Assembly: GCF_026914265.1 (NCBI RefSeq)
Contig: NC_069127.1
Location: 21,693,045-21,757,044 of the forward strand
DNA length: 64,000 nucleotides
Direction of reading: 5' to 3'
DNA from: Mya arenaria
Taxonomy: Eukaryota > Mollusca > Bivalvia > Myida > Myidae
Shown here: piece after piece, positions 1 to 24,979 of the stretch
How positions within the stretch are numbered: position 1 is the first letter of the stretch
Layout of the letters: each line of letters begins with the position of its first letter
The notes under the pieces: generated by a model
Database searches by the model: none
What the model was told of the DNA's origin: nothing
Seen by the model: the letters and a program-made list of their open reading frames with translations, nothing else
Translations under genes and position numbers: made by a program

Positions 1-99
1 CTGAAGTTCTTCTGTCAATCATTAAAAACCTGGTGTCGTCGCATTGCGGCATTTCTTGTTTAATCTTGAGCTAAATCAATGGTGTTGACTCAGTTACTG

Positions 100-515
100 C
101 ACAGCACATTTAATACATATTGAGTTATGATTATTGTGTCTTCTCAATGAGATATATCTGTATTTGAAGATAGAAGTCAATACCTCAAAAGCTCTTCAAG
201 TTATGTTTCTGACCAAGCATTAGTCTGTGAATAAACAAAGAGGAATACCTTAAAATACTGCACCCAAAGTTATGGTTCCTGTGTATTGCAAATTGCATTA
301 ATGAGATATAATCTGCATATGAGGTTTGAAGCCGATACGTCAAAGACTTTTCAGGGTATACTCAAGACGAAAAATAAGTATAACAATTAACAATGGGGCA
401 AACCTAAAAAAGCTGCATTACGATTTATCGTCTCAGTGCACTTTTCCTCAATGAGCTATATCTGTTTAAAAAGATTAGGAAATATCTTGAAGACTTTTCA
501 AGTTGTGCTCCAGCT
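100..515 (+). repeat. Diverged ~155-bp tandem/dispersed repeat, left copy
   Basis: About three diverged units recur here, each containing versions of AATGAGATATATCTGTAT followed by GAAGTCAATACCTCAAA and a CTTTTCAAG block. The same family lies in inverted orientation at 61000-61640. No coding potential is seen. This looks like a mollusc interspersed repeat, by recognition only. Confidence 0.6.
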
Positions 516-534
516 AAAACAACTATGAACTTTC

Positions 535-770
535 CGAGTAAATTTTTCAGTGGAATTCCAAGTGTAATAGGATTTTTTTACACGGGTTTTCCGTTCACAC
601 AATAAGCATGGGCTTCTCAGTGGAAATATTGTGTGCAAGTTATCATTTGCTATTTGTTGTGTTTGCCGGTGGAAGATTTCATTTTAGATTAGTCTTCAGT
701 GATGAGTGTTTGGATGTGTTGATGTCTACTTTGATTCCTCATTCTCCTTATTCAGATAGAACTATTCAGT
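535..770 (+). repeat. First copy of a duplicated 5' flank of gene A
   Basis: This stretch is a diverged direct copy of 1527-1750. Shared landmarks in the same order are CAGTGGAAT, GTGTGCAAGT, ATCATTTGCTATTTG, TGTGTTTGC and a terminal TCTACTTT..ATTC..CATT pyrimidine tract ending in AG. The second copy sits just upstream of gene A exon 1, so this may be an extra promoter or leader-exon copy. That role is inferred. No copy of gene A exon 1 follows it. Confidence 0.6.
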
Positions 771-1288
771 CAGGTATTGGGACGAACTTATTAGTTGTGT
801 GCAACATTTATGTTCGTTGCTTCCCTTTTTAATGTCAATATGATTAATAAACAGATACATTTCAAAATATATTGCGGGTAAAACTTATGTTTTAAGCGCT
901 TTGCTTTAAAAACACAAACACATTTTTGCATTAAGATATTTCTGAATGTTTTTTTGTGTTTTAAACATTTTATGTTTTGGTCTTTAAAACGGCTTTTTGC
1001 ACTGTGGCAGGCACTTAAAATCAGAAAGTAGATATATAAAAACAGCCATAAAGCAGCAATTATATAGCATTTTATTAAAAACAAACGTCTCATTGGTCGA
1101 AGCCGTAATTATCATAAAGTCAGATCTTGTTAAATGGTCAACTTTTTATAAATTGGAACGCAATTTGGCAAAATTATGTTTATGAGAATAAAACATAATA
1201 TTTTCAAAAAAGTTATGCTTCGGCCAAACTTACTATCAAATAGGAAAAGGACTGACGTTGATACTAATAAGTAATGCTCCGATCATAA

Positions 1289-1414
1289 ACACACGCACGC
1301 ACGCATGAACGCGCACATGCATGAACGCACACACACATGAACACACACACACGCACGCACGCACCCACGCACGCACGCACGCTCCCACGCACGCACACAC
1401 ACACACACACACAC
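1289..1414. repeat. Compound ACGC/AC/ACATGA microsatellite
   Basis: About 125 bp of alternating ACGC, ACAC and CATGAACGC units ends in a pure (AC)n run. It separates the two copies of the duplicated gene A flank. Confidence 0.95.
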
Positions 1415-1526
1415 ATTTTATTTCATTCGCTATTTGGCAGGTCATGATAGCAAAGTGATATTTACTTCCTTTTTCAATGAGATCATGCTGTCATATCCAT
1501 TACAACTGGGATTCCACAATTTCATA

Positions 1527-1750
1527 ACTGGAAATAATCAGTGGAATCCCAATTGTCATAGGACTTTAACGCGGTTTTTTCGAACACATAATGATAATCG
1601 GCTTCTAAACGAAAAAGCCGTGTGCAAGTAATCATTTGCTATTTGATGTGTTTGCGGATAGAAGCTTTCAATTGAGGTAAGTATTTAGTGTTTAGTGCGT
1701 GTATGTGTTGATTTTCTACTTTAATTCGTCATTTTCATATTAGATGTGTC
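1527..1750 (+). repeat. Second copy of the duplicated flank, probable gene A leader region
   Basis: Direct copy of 535-770. It ends in a pyrimidine-rich stretch and ATTAG about 100 bp before the gene A start codon. A comparable T-rich stretch ending in AACAG precedes the gene B start, and both genes then share TTTTCAGAACCT. A 5' UTR exon could begin here, but this is inferred from the match between genes A and B only. Confidence 0.5.
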
Positions 1751-1837
1751 TGTGTGAAAATATATTCATTTCAACAAGTGGCTGAACGTGACAATAAAGT
1801 GTACTTTTTCAGAACCTTTCTCCACTTTTTACTGATC

Positions 1838-14264
<12,427 letters not shown>

Positions 14265-14750
14265 AACAATGACTTTGTATTTCGAACTTTTGTCCTTCTT
14301 TTGAGAACCAGAATCATCCTATAAATGAATTTATATACAGTGGGAATTGTGTAAATGTTATTATATTATAGTAATGTGATTTAAACCTTTATGTATTAAG
14401 CTGCTACACACACACACACACATGTACATGCCTCTAATGAATAGTATTTATTTTAAAAGCGGATAAAAATTGAATATTAATATGTTTCCATTAATAATAT
14501 AAATATTATGATACAAACCATCTTTGCCCTTGGTAAAACTCTTAATTTAAGTGTCTTATTCATAAACAAAACCACTTGGTCTACATAAGCATCGCATTTT
14601 TAGTACTATGTGCAACATTAGACTGTCAATTTATTTATCTAGTTGATTTTCGTTACAAAATAGTATTATTTATTTGAAGACACTGTATCATAATAATTGT
14701 GTGTATATGTATTTTGTTTAGTAAATCATAGTATTGGTCCGTCCGGATTG
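14265..14750 (+). other. Gene A 3' flank, probable 3' UTR, conserved with gene B
   Basis: Non-coding. From 14590 the sequence GCATCGCATT, ACTATGTGCAACA.TAG and TTATTTATCTAGT.GATTTTCGTT reappears at 40493-40560 downstream of gene B. The duplication therefore includes this 3' region. No convincing AATAAA signal is placed. Confidence 0.6.
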
Positions 14751-14856
14751 TTTAGTATCGCTTAGCTCCAATGAGGCATATATTTTAATTATATTATTAT
14801 TGGTAAATGATGGGACTAGTGTAAAGTTGTGAGCACAAAACAATTTAAAATTACAG

Positions 14857-17195
14857 AGTAAACTCGTGTTCCAGTGAACTCGTGTTCTAGTGAACTAGTG
14901 TTCCAGTAAACTCGTGTTCCAGTAAACACGTATTCCAGTGAATATTTATTCTAACTAACTCGTGTTCCAGTTAACACGTATTTCAGTAAATTCGTTTCCA
15001 GTAAACTCGTGTTCCAATAGATACGTAGTTCAATGAACACGTATTCCAGCTAACTCGTGTTCCAATAAACTCGTATTTAAGTAAACTCGTGTTTCAGTTA
15101 ACACCAATTCCAGTGAACTCGTGTTCCTGTTAAATCGTTTCCCAGTAAACTTGTGTTTCGGTAAACTCATGTTTCAGTTAACACCTATTCCAGTTAACAC
15201 ATGTTACGGAAAAACTCGTGTTTCAGTTTACACTTGTTCCGGTGAACATGTATTCAAGCAAACACGTATTCCAGAGAACTCGTATTCTAGTGATCTCGTG
15301 ATCCAAAAAAGTCATGTTCCGGTAAAATCGCGTTTCAGTAAACGCGTATTCCAGTGAACTCGTGCTACAGTGAACACGTGTTCCAGTAACATCGTGTTTA
15401 AGTAAACAGTAACCTCGAGTTTCAGTTAACACTTGTTCCAGTGAACACGAGTTCCAGTTAACTCGTGTTTCAGTTTACACCTATTCCAGTGAACTCCCGC
15501 CAAAGTAAACTCGTGTTCTGGTAAACTCGTGTTTGAGTTAACGCCTATTCCATTGAACTCGTGTTCCAGTAACCTCGTGTTCCAGTAAACACCTATTCCA
15601 CTGAACACGTGTTCCAGTTACCTCGTGTTTCAGTTAACACCTATTCCAGAGAACACGTATTCCGATGAACTCGTATTGTAGTGATCTCGTGATCCAATAA
15701 AGTCGTGTTCCTGTAAAGTCGTGTTTCAGTTAACACGTATTCCTGTGAACTTGTGTTCAAGTAAACTCGTGTTCTGGTAAAGTCATGTCTCTGTTAACAC
15801 CTATTCCAGTGATCTCGTGCTACAGTACACTCGTGTTCCGGATAACTCGTGTTTCAGTTATCAGCTATTCCAGTGAACTCGTGCTACAGTGAACACGTGT
15901 TCAAGTAACCTCGTGTTTAATTTAGCACCTATTCCAGTGAAGTCGTGTTCCAGTTACCAAATATTTCAGTAAACACCTGTTCCATTTAACTCGTGTTTCA
16001 GTTAACACCTATTCCAGTGAATACGTGTTCCAGTAAACTTGTGTTTCAGTTAACAACTATTCCAGTGAACACGTGTTCCAATAAACTCGTGTTTCAGTTT
16101 ATACCTATTCTAGTAAAATCCTGCCAAAGTAAACTCTCGTTCCGGTAAACTCGTGTTTGAGTTAACACCTATTCAAGTGAACTCGTGTTCCAGTAGCCTC
16201 GTGATCCAGTTAACACCTATTTTAGTGAACACGTGTTCCAGTTACCTAGTGTACCAGTTAACACCTATTCCAGTGAACTTGTGTTCCAGTAAACTCGTGT
16301 TTAAGTTAACAACTCTTCCAATGAACACGTTTTTCAGTAGACTCGTGATTTAGTTCACACATACTCCAGTGAACACGTGTCCTAGTAAAATTGTGTTTCA
16401 GTTAACACCTATTCCAGTGAAATCCGGCCACAGTAAACTCGTGTTCCGGTAAACTCGTGTTTGTGTTTATACCTATTCAACTGAACTCGTGTTTCAGAAG
16501 CCTCGTGTTCCAGTTAATACCTATTCCAGTGAGCAGGTGTTCCAGTTACCTCGTGTTCCAGTTAAGACCTATTCAAGTAAACTCGTGTTCCAATAAACTC
16601 GTGTTTCAGTTAACAACTATTCCAGTGAACACGTGTTCCTGTAGCTTCGTGTTTCAGTTAACACCTATTCCAGTGAACACGTGTTCCAGTAAACTCGTGT
16701 TTCAGTTAACACCTATTCCAGTGAATTCGTGTTCTAGTAAAGTCGTGTTTCAGTTAACAACTATTCCAGTGAACACGTGATCCAGTAAACTCGTGTTTCA
16801 GTTAACACCTATTCCAGTGAACACATGTTCCAGTAACCTGGTGTTACAGTCAACACCTATTTCAGTGAACACGTATTCCGGTGAACTCGTATTCTAGTGA
16901 TCTCGTGACACGGTAAAGTCGTGTTTCAGTCTACACTTATTTCTGTGATCTCGTGTTCCAGTAAAGTCGTGTTCCGGTAAAGTCGTGTTCTGGTAAAGTC
17001 ATGTTTCTGTTAACACATAGTGCAGTAAACTCGTGCTACAGTAAACTCGTGTTCCAGTAAAGTCGTGTTTTTGTTAACACATATTGCAGTAAACTCGTGT
17101 TCCAGTAAACACGTGTTCCGGATAACTCGTGTTTCAGTTAACACCTATTCCAGTGAACACGTGCTACAGTGAACACGTGTTCCAGTAACCTCGTA
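14857..17195 (+). repeat. 16-bp minisatellite with 48-bp higher-order period
   Basis: About 2.3 kb of a 16-bp monomer related to AACTCGTGTTCCAGTA, roughly 146 diverged copies. In the right half, three monomer types alternate: one with CACCTATTCCAGTG, one with CTCGTGTTCCAGTA and one with CTCGTGTTTCAGTT. This gives a 48-bp period. Because 48 is divisible by three, the array stays open in one frame for up to 107 codons (TPIPVN.CSSKLVFQL-type). There is no other evidence of a protein. Confidence 0.95.
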
Positions 17196-17489
17196 TATAT
17201 ATATATAAATAAACGATTATGAAAGTGTTATGCTACTATTTACCTTATGTTACTGACAGTATTTGGTAGTGTTTAGACAAAAGTTACCTGATCAATGAGA
17301 ACAAAAGCTTACTTTCATAGGAATATCATGAACAGTATTGATAAAATATTGACGTTAAATATGTCAAACTCGCTAAGGATGCCAGGTGTCATGAGCCTGT
17401 GGTCAAGGACGGAGAACAGCCTCATACCCAAAAATAATTAAAATGAACAAACAGCGTTAAAAAAGTAGGTAATGATTTCTATTGCCAAA

Positions 17490-18420
17490 AAGAGATTCAA
17501 GAAATATTCAATTCATTCCACCAACTGAGCTGATTGAATACTTTTGTCAGTTTCTCTTATCTGTTAGAAAACAAAATGGCGTTTAGTATTAACCAAAAAG
17601 TCTAACAAGCGTTGTAAGCTCTGTCAAAAGACATCTTAGATGTGAAAACACAAAGTTATCCGTTATTCATGATGTTTGCTAAAGTGAGACACGTCTTGAA
17701 AAGCAAACAGAAAAATCTGAATATGATGGGCAAAGGCAACAAGCCACTTGCAGCCGAGACTCTCACTGACACATATCTGTGCGGATGTATCAGGCCCACA
17801 CTTTTGGTGATGCCAGTGCACAATCCCTCATCCATTCCATGTTTTTCACATGTACCACATTTTTTGTTATGAGGACTGGAGCGGAAATAGGTTACATGAG
17901 GTTGGGTGACGTTTACGTGGGTTTAGACCCTAACACTGGCCATGAGTTCATTGAACTTATTATTGAAAGACAAACAAAAACAATGACTGGTGAAAATGCT
18001 TGAAATGTTAGTTGCTGAGGTTTTTTTTCAAATACAGAACCACCCTGGTTCAATAAAAAGTGAATTAAATTTGAATAAAACAACAACGTTCAATTCATTT
18101 TTCAAAGATAATTATGCAAATGCTGATGCAAAGTTAGAAAAAACAGCCTCTTGTGTACGCCACAGAGGGTGAGCAACGCCGAGATCCTGTTCATTTATTC
18201 AAAGTGTATAGGGACAGACGCCCTGTGGAATCTCTGGACCCTGAAAGCCAGTTTCGTTTTTTTTTAATTTTTATTTTTATTTTGTGTATTTGTAATGGCC
18301 AGCAGAAAGGATTGGTCGAGTATTGAGCCATGGGGATCAACTCTATCAGCATAGTGACCAACGTGAAGGCAGATGCTGGAAGAGGGGCTCCTCGCATCAC
18401 GCCATATAAGTATTAATTGC
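17490..18420 (+). pseudogene. Decayed Crypton-type tyrosine recombinase (DUF3504-like)
   Basis: Conceptual reading with frameshifts gives, in order, an ELIEYFCQFLLS-like region, FAKVRHVLKSKQKN, MGKGNKP, a THTFG..SAQSLIHSMFFT segment, RTGAEIGYMRLGDVYVGLD, RQTKTMTGENA and, near 18330, MGINSIS. These match the pattern I know from DUF3504/KIAA1958- and ZMYM-like proteins, which derive from Crypton tyrosine recombinases. Several stops and frameshifts and a T-run near 18258 make it dead. Family identification is from memory of the motifs. Confidence 0.7.
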
Positions 18421-18769
18421 CCTTATCAAATTATGCATTATGTTTTAATAAAACACAATTTTTTACGATTTATTTAACTATTAAAAAATAATGAACTTGT
18501 CATTTTATGAATGAATATTTCATGGAATATACTGTTTTAATTTTCCCACTTGGCAGGTATCAGGTACATATTGACTTGGCCACATGCGCTAGTACTAGAG
18601 TTGTAGATTAGGTCGGGCCTCTCAAAGATTCAAAGCCTCAATGCCGTATAAAATGGCTTGGTGGTGAGCTCTTACAAGCTTGGGGGCTACAAAGTTGCCC
18701 CAACGGTTGTATCGTGAGTTATTTGCATCATCTTCTTAACTTGCTGCTGGCATAATTCCTTCCGTTTCA

Positions 18770-19000
18770 GTTCTCACCATTCACATCTGATCCTCCATGG
18801 TTGTCTGAGTTTGCACAGGCACGCCTTGACTTTCAGCCCTCGCAACTCTGTAACAACCCCTTGACCCCTTTTTTGTGATAAAGCACACACTTCGCGACAC
18901 GGACTTTTTTGTTCCTCGGAATGCCCTGGCACTATTATCCTCGTTTGGATCAAGGGGAAATCACCTCCTCATCAATGTTATTGCTGACCTTATGTAGCTT
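18770..19000 (+). pseudogene. Protein-like stretch, unidentified
   Basis: Two frames joined by a slip in a CCCC-T run near 18868 read PPWLSEFAQARLDFQPSQL and then FVIKHTLRDTDFFVPRN, continuing through LALLSSFGSRGNHLLINV. About 75 residues have coding-like composition. I do not recognise the family. Position downstream of the recombinase remnant suggests it belongs to the same or another mobile element. Confidence 0.35.
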
Positions 19001-19009
19001 CCGTGAGTC

Positions 19010-22000
19010 AGTTATTCGTATGTTAGTGGTATGACATAATAAATCTCACTTCTTCTGACACCAGAAAATTAGGGTAACTGCTCGTTTGGACAGCTACGCC
19101 ATGCGGTTATGAATCTCCTTTATCAGTTCCAAGCTATGAAGATGCGTTTACCTTTAAACTTACTTTGTCCTTTGTGGTAGCTTTGTGTAGTTGAATAATA
19201 GAGACCAGTCGAATACTATTAACATGTTATATTGTTTACAGAGAATACAGTAGTTAACAACCGAGTGCAATAATTTGATAGTTTAAATCAATAAAACGTT
19301 ATTTAACACACAAACATCGATTCCCCTTGATGTGCAAGTATCCGTACTTTTAAATTAGTAATCGTTAATTCAAGTATTAGATCTATCATGCCAAGGCATC
19401 TTATTTCTGAAACAAAAGTTTCAAAATAAATTATCAAAACGGCATATGTATTTGATCTAGTAGTTGCAGTAAGCGAGTTAACACGAGATATTTTCGTGCA
19501 ATTTACTCAAGTTTGTTATCGCCCTTTTCCGCTGAAATAAACATGTAGGTAGTCGTATATCTATTAATCATTATATGTCCTAATTCATCATTGGACAAAA
19601 ATAGTGTTAATGTATATAAACTTGCCAATATATAAATTGTGCAAATTGAAATAAATAATCTCATATTATAGTTTATTCTCTGTTAATTTCCAAAATTTGA
19701 TTGTAAATCAGATTGTTAAAAAATGATATAATTATAATCGCACCAGTGGTAAGGTAAGGACTCATAATTAGACGTGTACACGTTAATGAAAGTGAGCGTT
19801 AAACGATTAAGTCGTTTTAAACTTATTAAGACCAAAACACACTAAAATTTGTCAGTGCCAGGTTGGGTAAAGTATTAAGTAAGTTTTAATTTTGGTAATA
19901 ATAGAGTCAGTTGATATGTGTTTACCAATCAATAGATCGTTTGAACAAATGTCTATGGAAAGTGGTTAATATTGTATATAACTTTGCTTAATCGTTAAGT
20001 GTATTTTTTATAAATAAAGTAAATAAGATTGCTTACAGTAATTTCCTAAAAAAACATTTAAAAAAGAATGTCAGTATATCATACATGTCAAAAGTTACAT
20101 TTTTGAGTCAAATCAATCGTAAATATATCGGAGACATATGACCTTGATACATCATCTTCTGACAAAAGTAAACACAGAACATAAGTTATCAGCAAATAAG
20201 AGTTCAGTTTGACAGGTTATAACAGATTACAATATATTAATACTGATGGGCTTAACACTATTTCCATCTTTATTTTATTTTTGTAAAGGACAAGTCTTGG
20301 TGGGAAGTAAATAAAAAACCTCAAAATTATTATTATTTGAAATATTTGTCTCATATGCAAGAAAAAAGGTGTTTGAATTTACACGTTCCCGTAATAACGA
20401 TTATATCTCGTATAGTGTTAAAACAACATTATCAGCATTTTAAATATGACCTGCATGTTAATAGATACTGAAATATGCACTTAAGATGCTAAATTTTGCC
20501 AAAGAGCGTTAGTGTTGCTATTGGAAATTAGAGGATGTTCACATTTGAAAGCTGTCAGGATTTTTGTCACTTAAATTATTAAAAAAAAACAATATCAACA
20601 ATAGTTTTAAAACCTTTGTGACCAGACCAGTATGAAATATATGTTATTTGAATTGAATAGAAACAATAACAATACTTATTACAATACATATATAACTATT
20701 CTTGTAATATAAACATAATAAAGTAAACAAAGAATATATGATATTACACATACGCCAAGTTATTGTCTAGTGGCGTTATAATGACATATCACAAACAATG
20801 ACATGACAATGTACATAGCATGCATGTACACAGGCATGTACAAAACAGTTGACATCAATCACCTACCAAGACTGAGGGACTGAACTCCTCACTCTCAATT
20901 ACACATGTCTCAGGTGAATGCCGCTCATGCTGGTTATAACTGAAAACACAAAACCATGAATGCTATATTAAAGGATAAGAACAATTAGCAGATATTGCTA
21001 TAGTGAAACCAATCCTCAAAAGTCTAATACCATGAAAATACATAATTCAGCCTTACAAATCTACCAAATACATGATTACATTTGCAACACATTGCAAACG
21101 CAAATACAATAGTTAAAAGATTAAATTCAAACAATAGTTACCATAACAGTTTCCTTTACTTCGACCAAATCAAATTAAAAGATTCCACAACTTCTCAAAC
21201 ATTTTCAATACTGGAGGAAAAATCTTTGCAACGATGATAATTACAGTCACCTGACCAATTTCAAAGAAATCACTGAGATCATAGATCATGGTCTAAGCGG
21301 AACAATAAGCAATAACAGGAAAAAAAGTAAAATCAATCTGCACGAATTGTCTCCCTTAAACTATCAAAATTTCAACTGAGCTACATCATTGCAATACGGT
21401 GCATATAAACTGATTTGTATACGTTTGATATCGTTTCTCCTTACGTATATAGAAATATAATTGTCTTCCGAGAGTTCGATGAACCGAGCCATTCTTTAAG
21501 ATCGTCAAAAGTGCCCATTGTTACGCGTTCATCTGAATGCAATTTGTGACAGTTCTACCTTATTGAAAAGATGAGATATTGTCAGTGAGTTATCTAAACA
21601 GTCATGGGTGTCCTTTCCATTTGGAACAATTTGAAGAATTTGTACATGAACAAACAATTTCAATAACACTCGGTGTACCTACGACAAACGTTAATTATGG
21701 ATGTGTATACACCATTTAACCTTTTTTGTTAATTTCTGATCGCGTGATTTTATGATTTACCATAAGGGGGCAACTCAAATTGATTTGTAAGCCCGGGCGC
21801 ACTGGAGTATGCCTTTGTACGCCCATAACAACATTGTGTTGCAAACAAAAGTCGCATGCCTAGTAGTCAGTCTTTAAATATTCTCTGAAAAAAATATTCG
21901 GAATCGTAAACCACAGCAAGATCTAACGTTATTTTATAAGCTTATCAGGTTTCATCCCACTACTAAACTATTCCTAAATAGAAAACCAGAGCACTGCAGA

Positions 22001-22150
22001 CAAAATCGACTCCCACCACACGATGCGATGTCAAGTGCAAGAGGAACTTTCTACTCGGTCACCGGCTGCTCACATAAAGCACGAGGCAAAAATCACATGC
22101 ACACCCGCAAATTGTAATAATCCGGCACTCGTTTTTTTACCAAAAAAGCT
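19010..22150. other. No gene recognised
   Basis: AT-rich sequence with no open frame that looks like protein and no tandem array. The end near 21950-22150 may be 5' untranslated sequence of the LINE that follows. Confidence 0.5.
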
Positions 22151-22178
22151 GTAAATGCATTATCTTGTAAAGTAGACC

Positions 22179-24975
22179 ATGAAGATGATAAACACGTTCT
22201 TAACCTTCTGTAATACGTTAAACTACAAGGTAAGAATGATGCTTATCAAGGAGCCCGAATTTTGCCTTCGGTTTGAGCATTGTTTGCTCGATCACTTAAA
22301 CCTGTCCCTGAAATCAACTAAGGAATTACTGATAGGGACTACTAGATATCGTAAGACTACTGCATATTCAAAATTGTGCAATACAGATCCCATTTCCTCT
22401 TTCAATATGGTGCAATCTATATGTGGCAAGGGTATATTCTTCAAACGAAAACAACTCCTTCGCTACCTCGGTTTTCTTATAATCCTACCATAAACTGACA
22501 TCAACCTGAACCCCGGACCAACACAGTGCAAATTTAAGTTCCCTTGTTGCGTCTGAGAAACATGCCGCCATTGGAATCAGACGGACATACGCTGTTAATG
22601 TGAAACATGGTAAAACGCCAAGTAAATACAATCGAATATTGCTGTTTCTTACCTTTCGCTAAATCTGACAACGATATGAGCTTGATGTGTTATTGTGGTA
22701 TCCACAACTTCTCTCTAAGCCTATTTGACTCTGTCTACATCCACCAGAATGACACAGATCAAACAAGTCCAAATAGAAGTCTACACTATGTTTTCAGCAG
22801 CGACATCGCGGATCGTGAGACCATGTCCAGCGTCATCATATTATACATATTCATAGTTCAAGGTCGACCAACAGCACCTCCACTACCGAAACATCCCGGC
22901 GTCATGCTCAAGTCCACAAAACACTTTCACGCACAAACAACGCGCCAACAACATCCGCGTTTGATTGAATAGAAGATTGAATATTCAAAGTGTCACCAGC
23001 TCAAGATAGATAAGCAAACTTTATTGAATTTTCTCGTGTTTGTCAACTGCAATATCATATTTGGCTATGTTACATGGCTAAACCAAACAATCTTTGACGC
23101 TGTAACAGCAACTTCACCATTCACCGTAAGGATAGACACCTGGGGGAGCATTACGGAAAGAATGTCAGTCAACCAGTCGACGTAAACACCCCGTGTGACA
23201 TCACATTCTTGAAAATTGAATGTATCAATAATGAGACTCAGCTAACAGACCAACTAATGTTGACCTATATTGTTCAGATCAAGTTCTACAGTACCCCAGC
23301 CATCTCAAACATTTTTTACAAATTGAAGAACGCTACCATCTGAATTGCAGGTGTCTTCAATCTACAAGATATTGATCGGTCTAACCACTTCACAAAAATA
23401 GACATTAATATGGAACGGCCATAAATGAAAACTATATTCTATTAGAACCTGAACTAGGACTCACACTTATTGTTGTCTGTACAACTTGGCATACATCGAT
23501 TGTAAACAGAAAGCTTAACTTCTAAATTACCACTTTACTTCTGTCTTCACCGAAGAAGATATCGCTCATCGTTCTTCTGTTTTACCACGCCGTCTACTAA
23601 CTCTTAATCCTCTATCCACACAAAGGTCTGGGCCCAGGCACGATATCCACTGGAGTACTTAAACTTGCCTCAGCAGAGTTGTCCCAAGGCCTAGCAAAAC
23701 CGTTTCAACTATCTCTGAACCAAGGTCAACCCACGTGACTGAAAAACCACCATTGCCCCACTTCAAAAAGGAAAATCGTTCCTGACCGTGCAGCTACAGA
23801 CCCATCTATGTAATTTAAGTCTCCTGCAAGGTTTTGAAACGCATTATCTTCAGTCACATAATGTTTCACTTTGACTCGAACAACATTCTTTCTGACCAAC
23901 ATTGGTTAAAAAAACGCTCCTGTTATACTTAACACCGGATACCCATCAATGACTTCGCTAAATGATAGATAATAGATATTGAATAGATAACAACTATCAA
24001 ATTGATGCTGTTCCGCTCGACTTTTCCAAAACATTCGTTTAAGCCACACTGTCGTCTACTTAGGAAACTGGCCTATTATAAAATAAGAGGCACAACCCGC
24101 TCCTGGATTGAATACATTCTCTTGTCGCACACACAACAGGTTATCCGTGAGGGCTCTATCTCAGCTACCATACCTTTCATCTCTGGCGTCCCACGTCCTT
24201 GGCCCTCGTTTCTCCTGGCCTACGTCAATCATCTATCCACCAAAGTCAAATCTACGGCTTGTCTCTTCGCCGGTGATTGCCTCCTGTATCGAATCATCCG
24301 TAGCCGTGACGAATCACTCGAGTTTAAACATAACCTTGTAAGTCTCCATTCCTGAGAGAATGATTTGCAGATGCCTTTCAATCCTAACAAATGTGAAGTT
24401 ATCCACATCTATACAAAAAAGGAAACCTAAACCTATAGTATTAACGGCAAAGTACTCAAAACCTCCGATCATGCAAAATATCATGGTGTTACCTTTTTTT
24501 AATCCTCTCCGACATTGATAGCATCACCAAAAAAAGCTGATTACACCATATCCTTCATCAGGCGAAACGTACGTTATAGCTCTCAGAGCGAAATATGATG
24601 TGATCAAGGCGTACCTTCGACCTTCTGTTTAATACGCCTTATTTGTCTGGTCAACTCATTCAACCAACTAGAAATGGTCCAACTTCGCGCTGCAAGATTC
24701 GTGAAACATGACTACGCCCGAACATGTAGTGTCACCGACATGCTTATCGACGTCAAATGGAACTCCTTCCAACATCGGCGCAATATCAAGAGATTAACCA
24801 TGCTATCCAGGATAATTCGCAGCATTTTGGATAAAACACAATCAATGCAAAGTCTACCAGAGGACACAATCAACGCTTCAGCCAAACTTAAGGCCGCACT
24901 TCCATCTACCAAAACAGTTCTTTCCTGCAACTATTGTACCTTGGAGACAAATGCCCCAAGACGTTGTTGTTAAGC
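22179..24975 (+). mobile_element. Dead jockey/CR1-like non-LTR retrotransposon
   Basis: Order of remnants: an N-terminal open stretch ending at TAA 22491; a 2A-like DINLNPGP; a zinc-finger-like remnant around 22530-22750 ending in CGIHNFSLSLFDS; scattered endonuclease frames; a FTSVFTEEDIAHR linker at ~23545; the RT region with STHVTEKPPLPHFKKENRS and HFDSNNILSDQHW; GIRGTT-like and RTHNRLSV/HTQQVIREGS at ~24080-24150; SGVPRP and FAGDCLLYR at ~24187-24295 where active elements have FADD; PFNPNKCEVIHI; and a C-terminal QLRAARFVKHDYART region. It has many frameshifts and stops, so it is inactive. Assignment to a jockey/CR1-like clade is by motif style. Confidence 0.8.
22497..22520 (+). other. 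Degenerate 2A-like motif in the LINE
   Basis: Encodes DINLNPGP. The functional 2A core is D-x-E-x-N-P-G-P; here Glu is replaced by Asn, while NPGP is intact. It is in frame with the upstream 22179-22493 reading frame, separated only by a TAA codon and one Thr codon. 2A-like peptides near the N-terminus of non-LTR retrotransposons are known from sea urchin and other invertebrates. Confidence 0.6.
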
Positions 24976-24979
24976 TCTG

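Noticed and set aside
1236..1445. Cys/Val-rich minus-strand ORF
   Set aside because: Translation of the AC/ACGC microsatellite.
16153..16780. Open frames of 66 and 107 codons in the minisatellite
   Set aside because: Explained by the 48-bp repeat period being a multiple of three; no start context or splice evidence.
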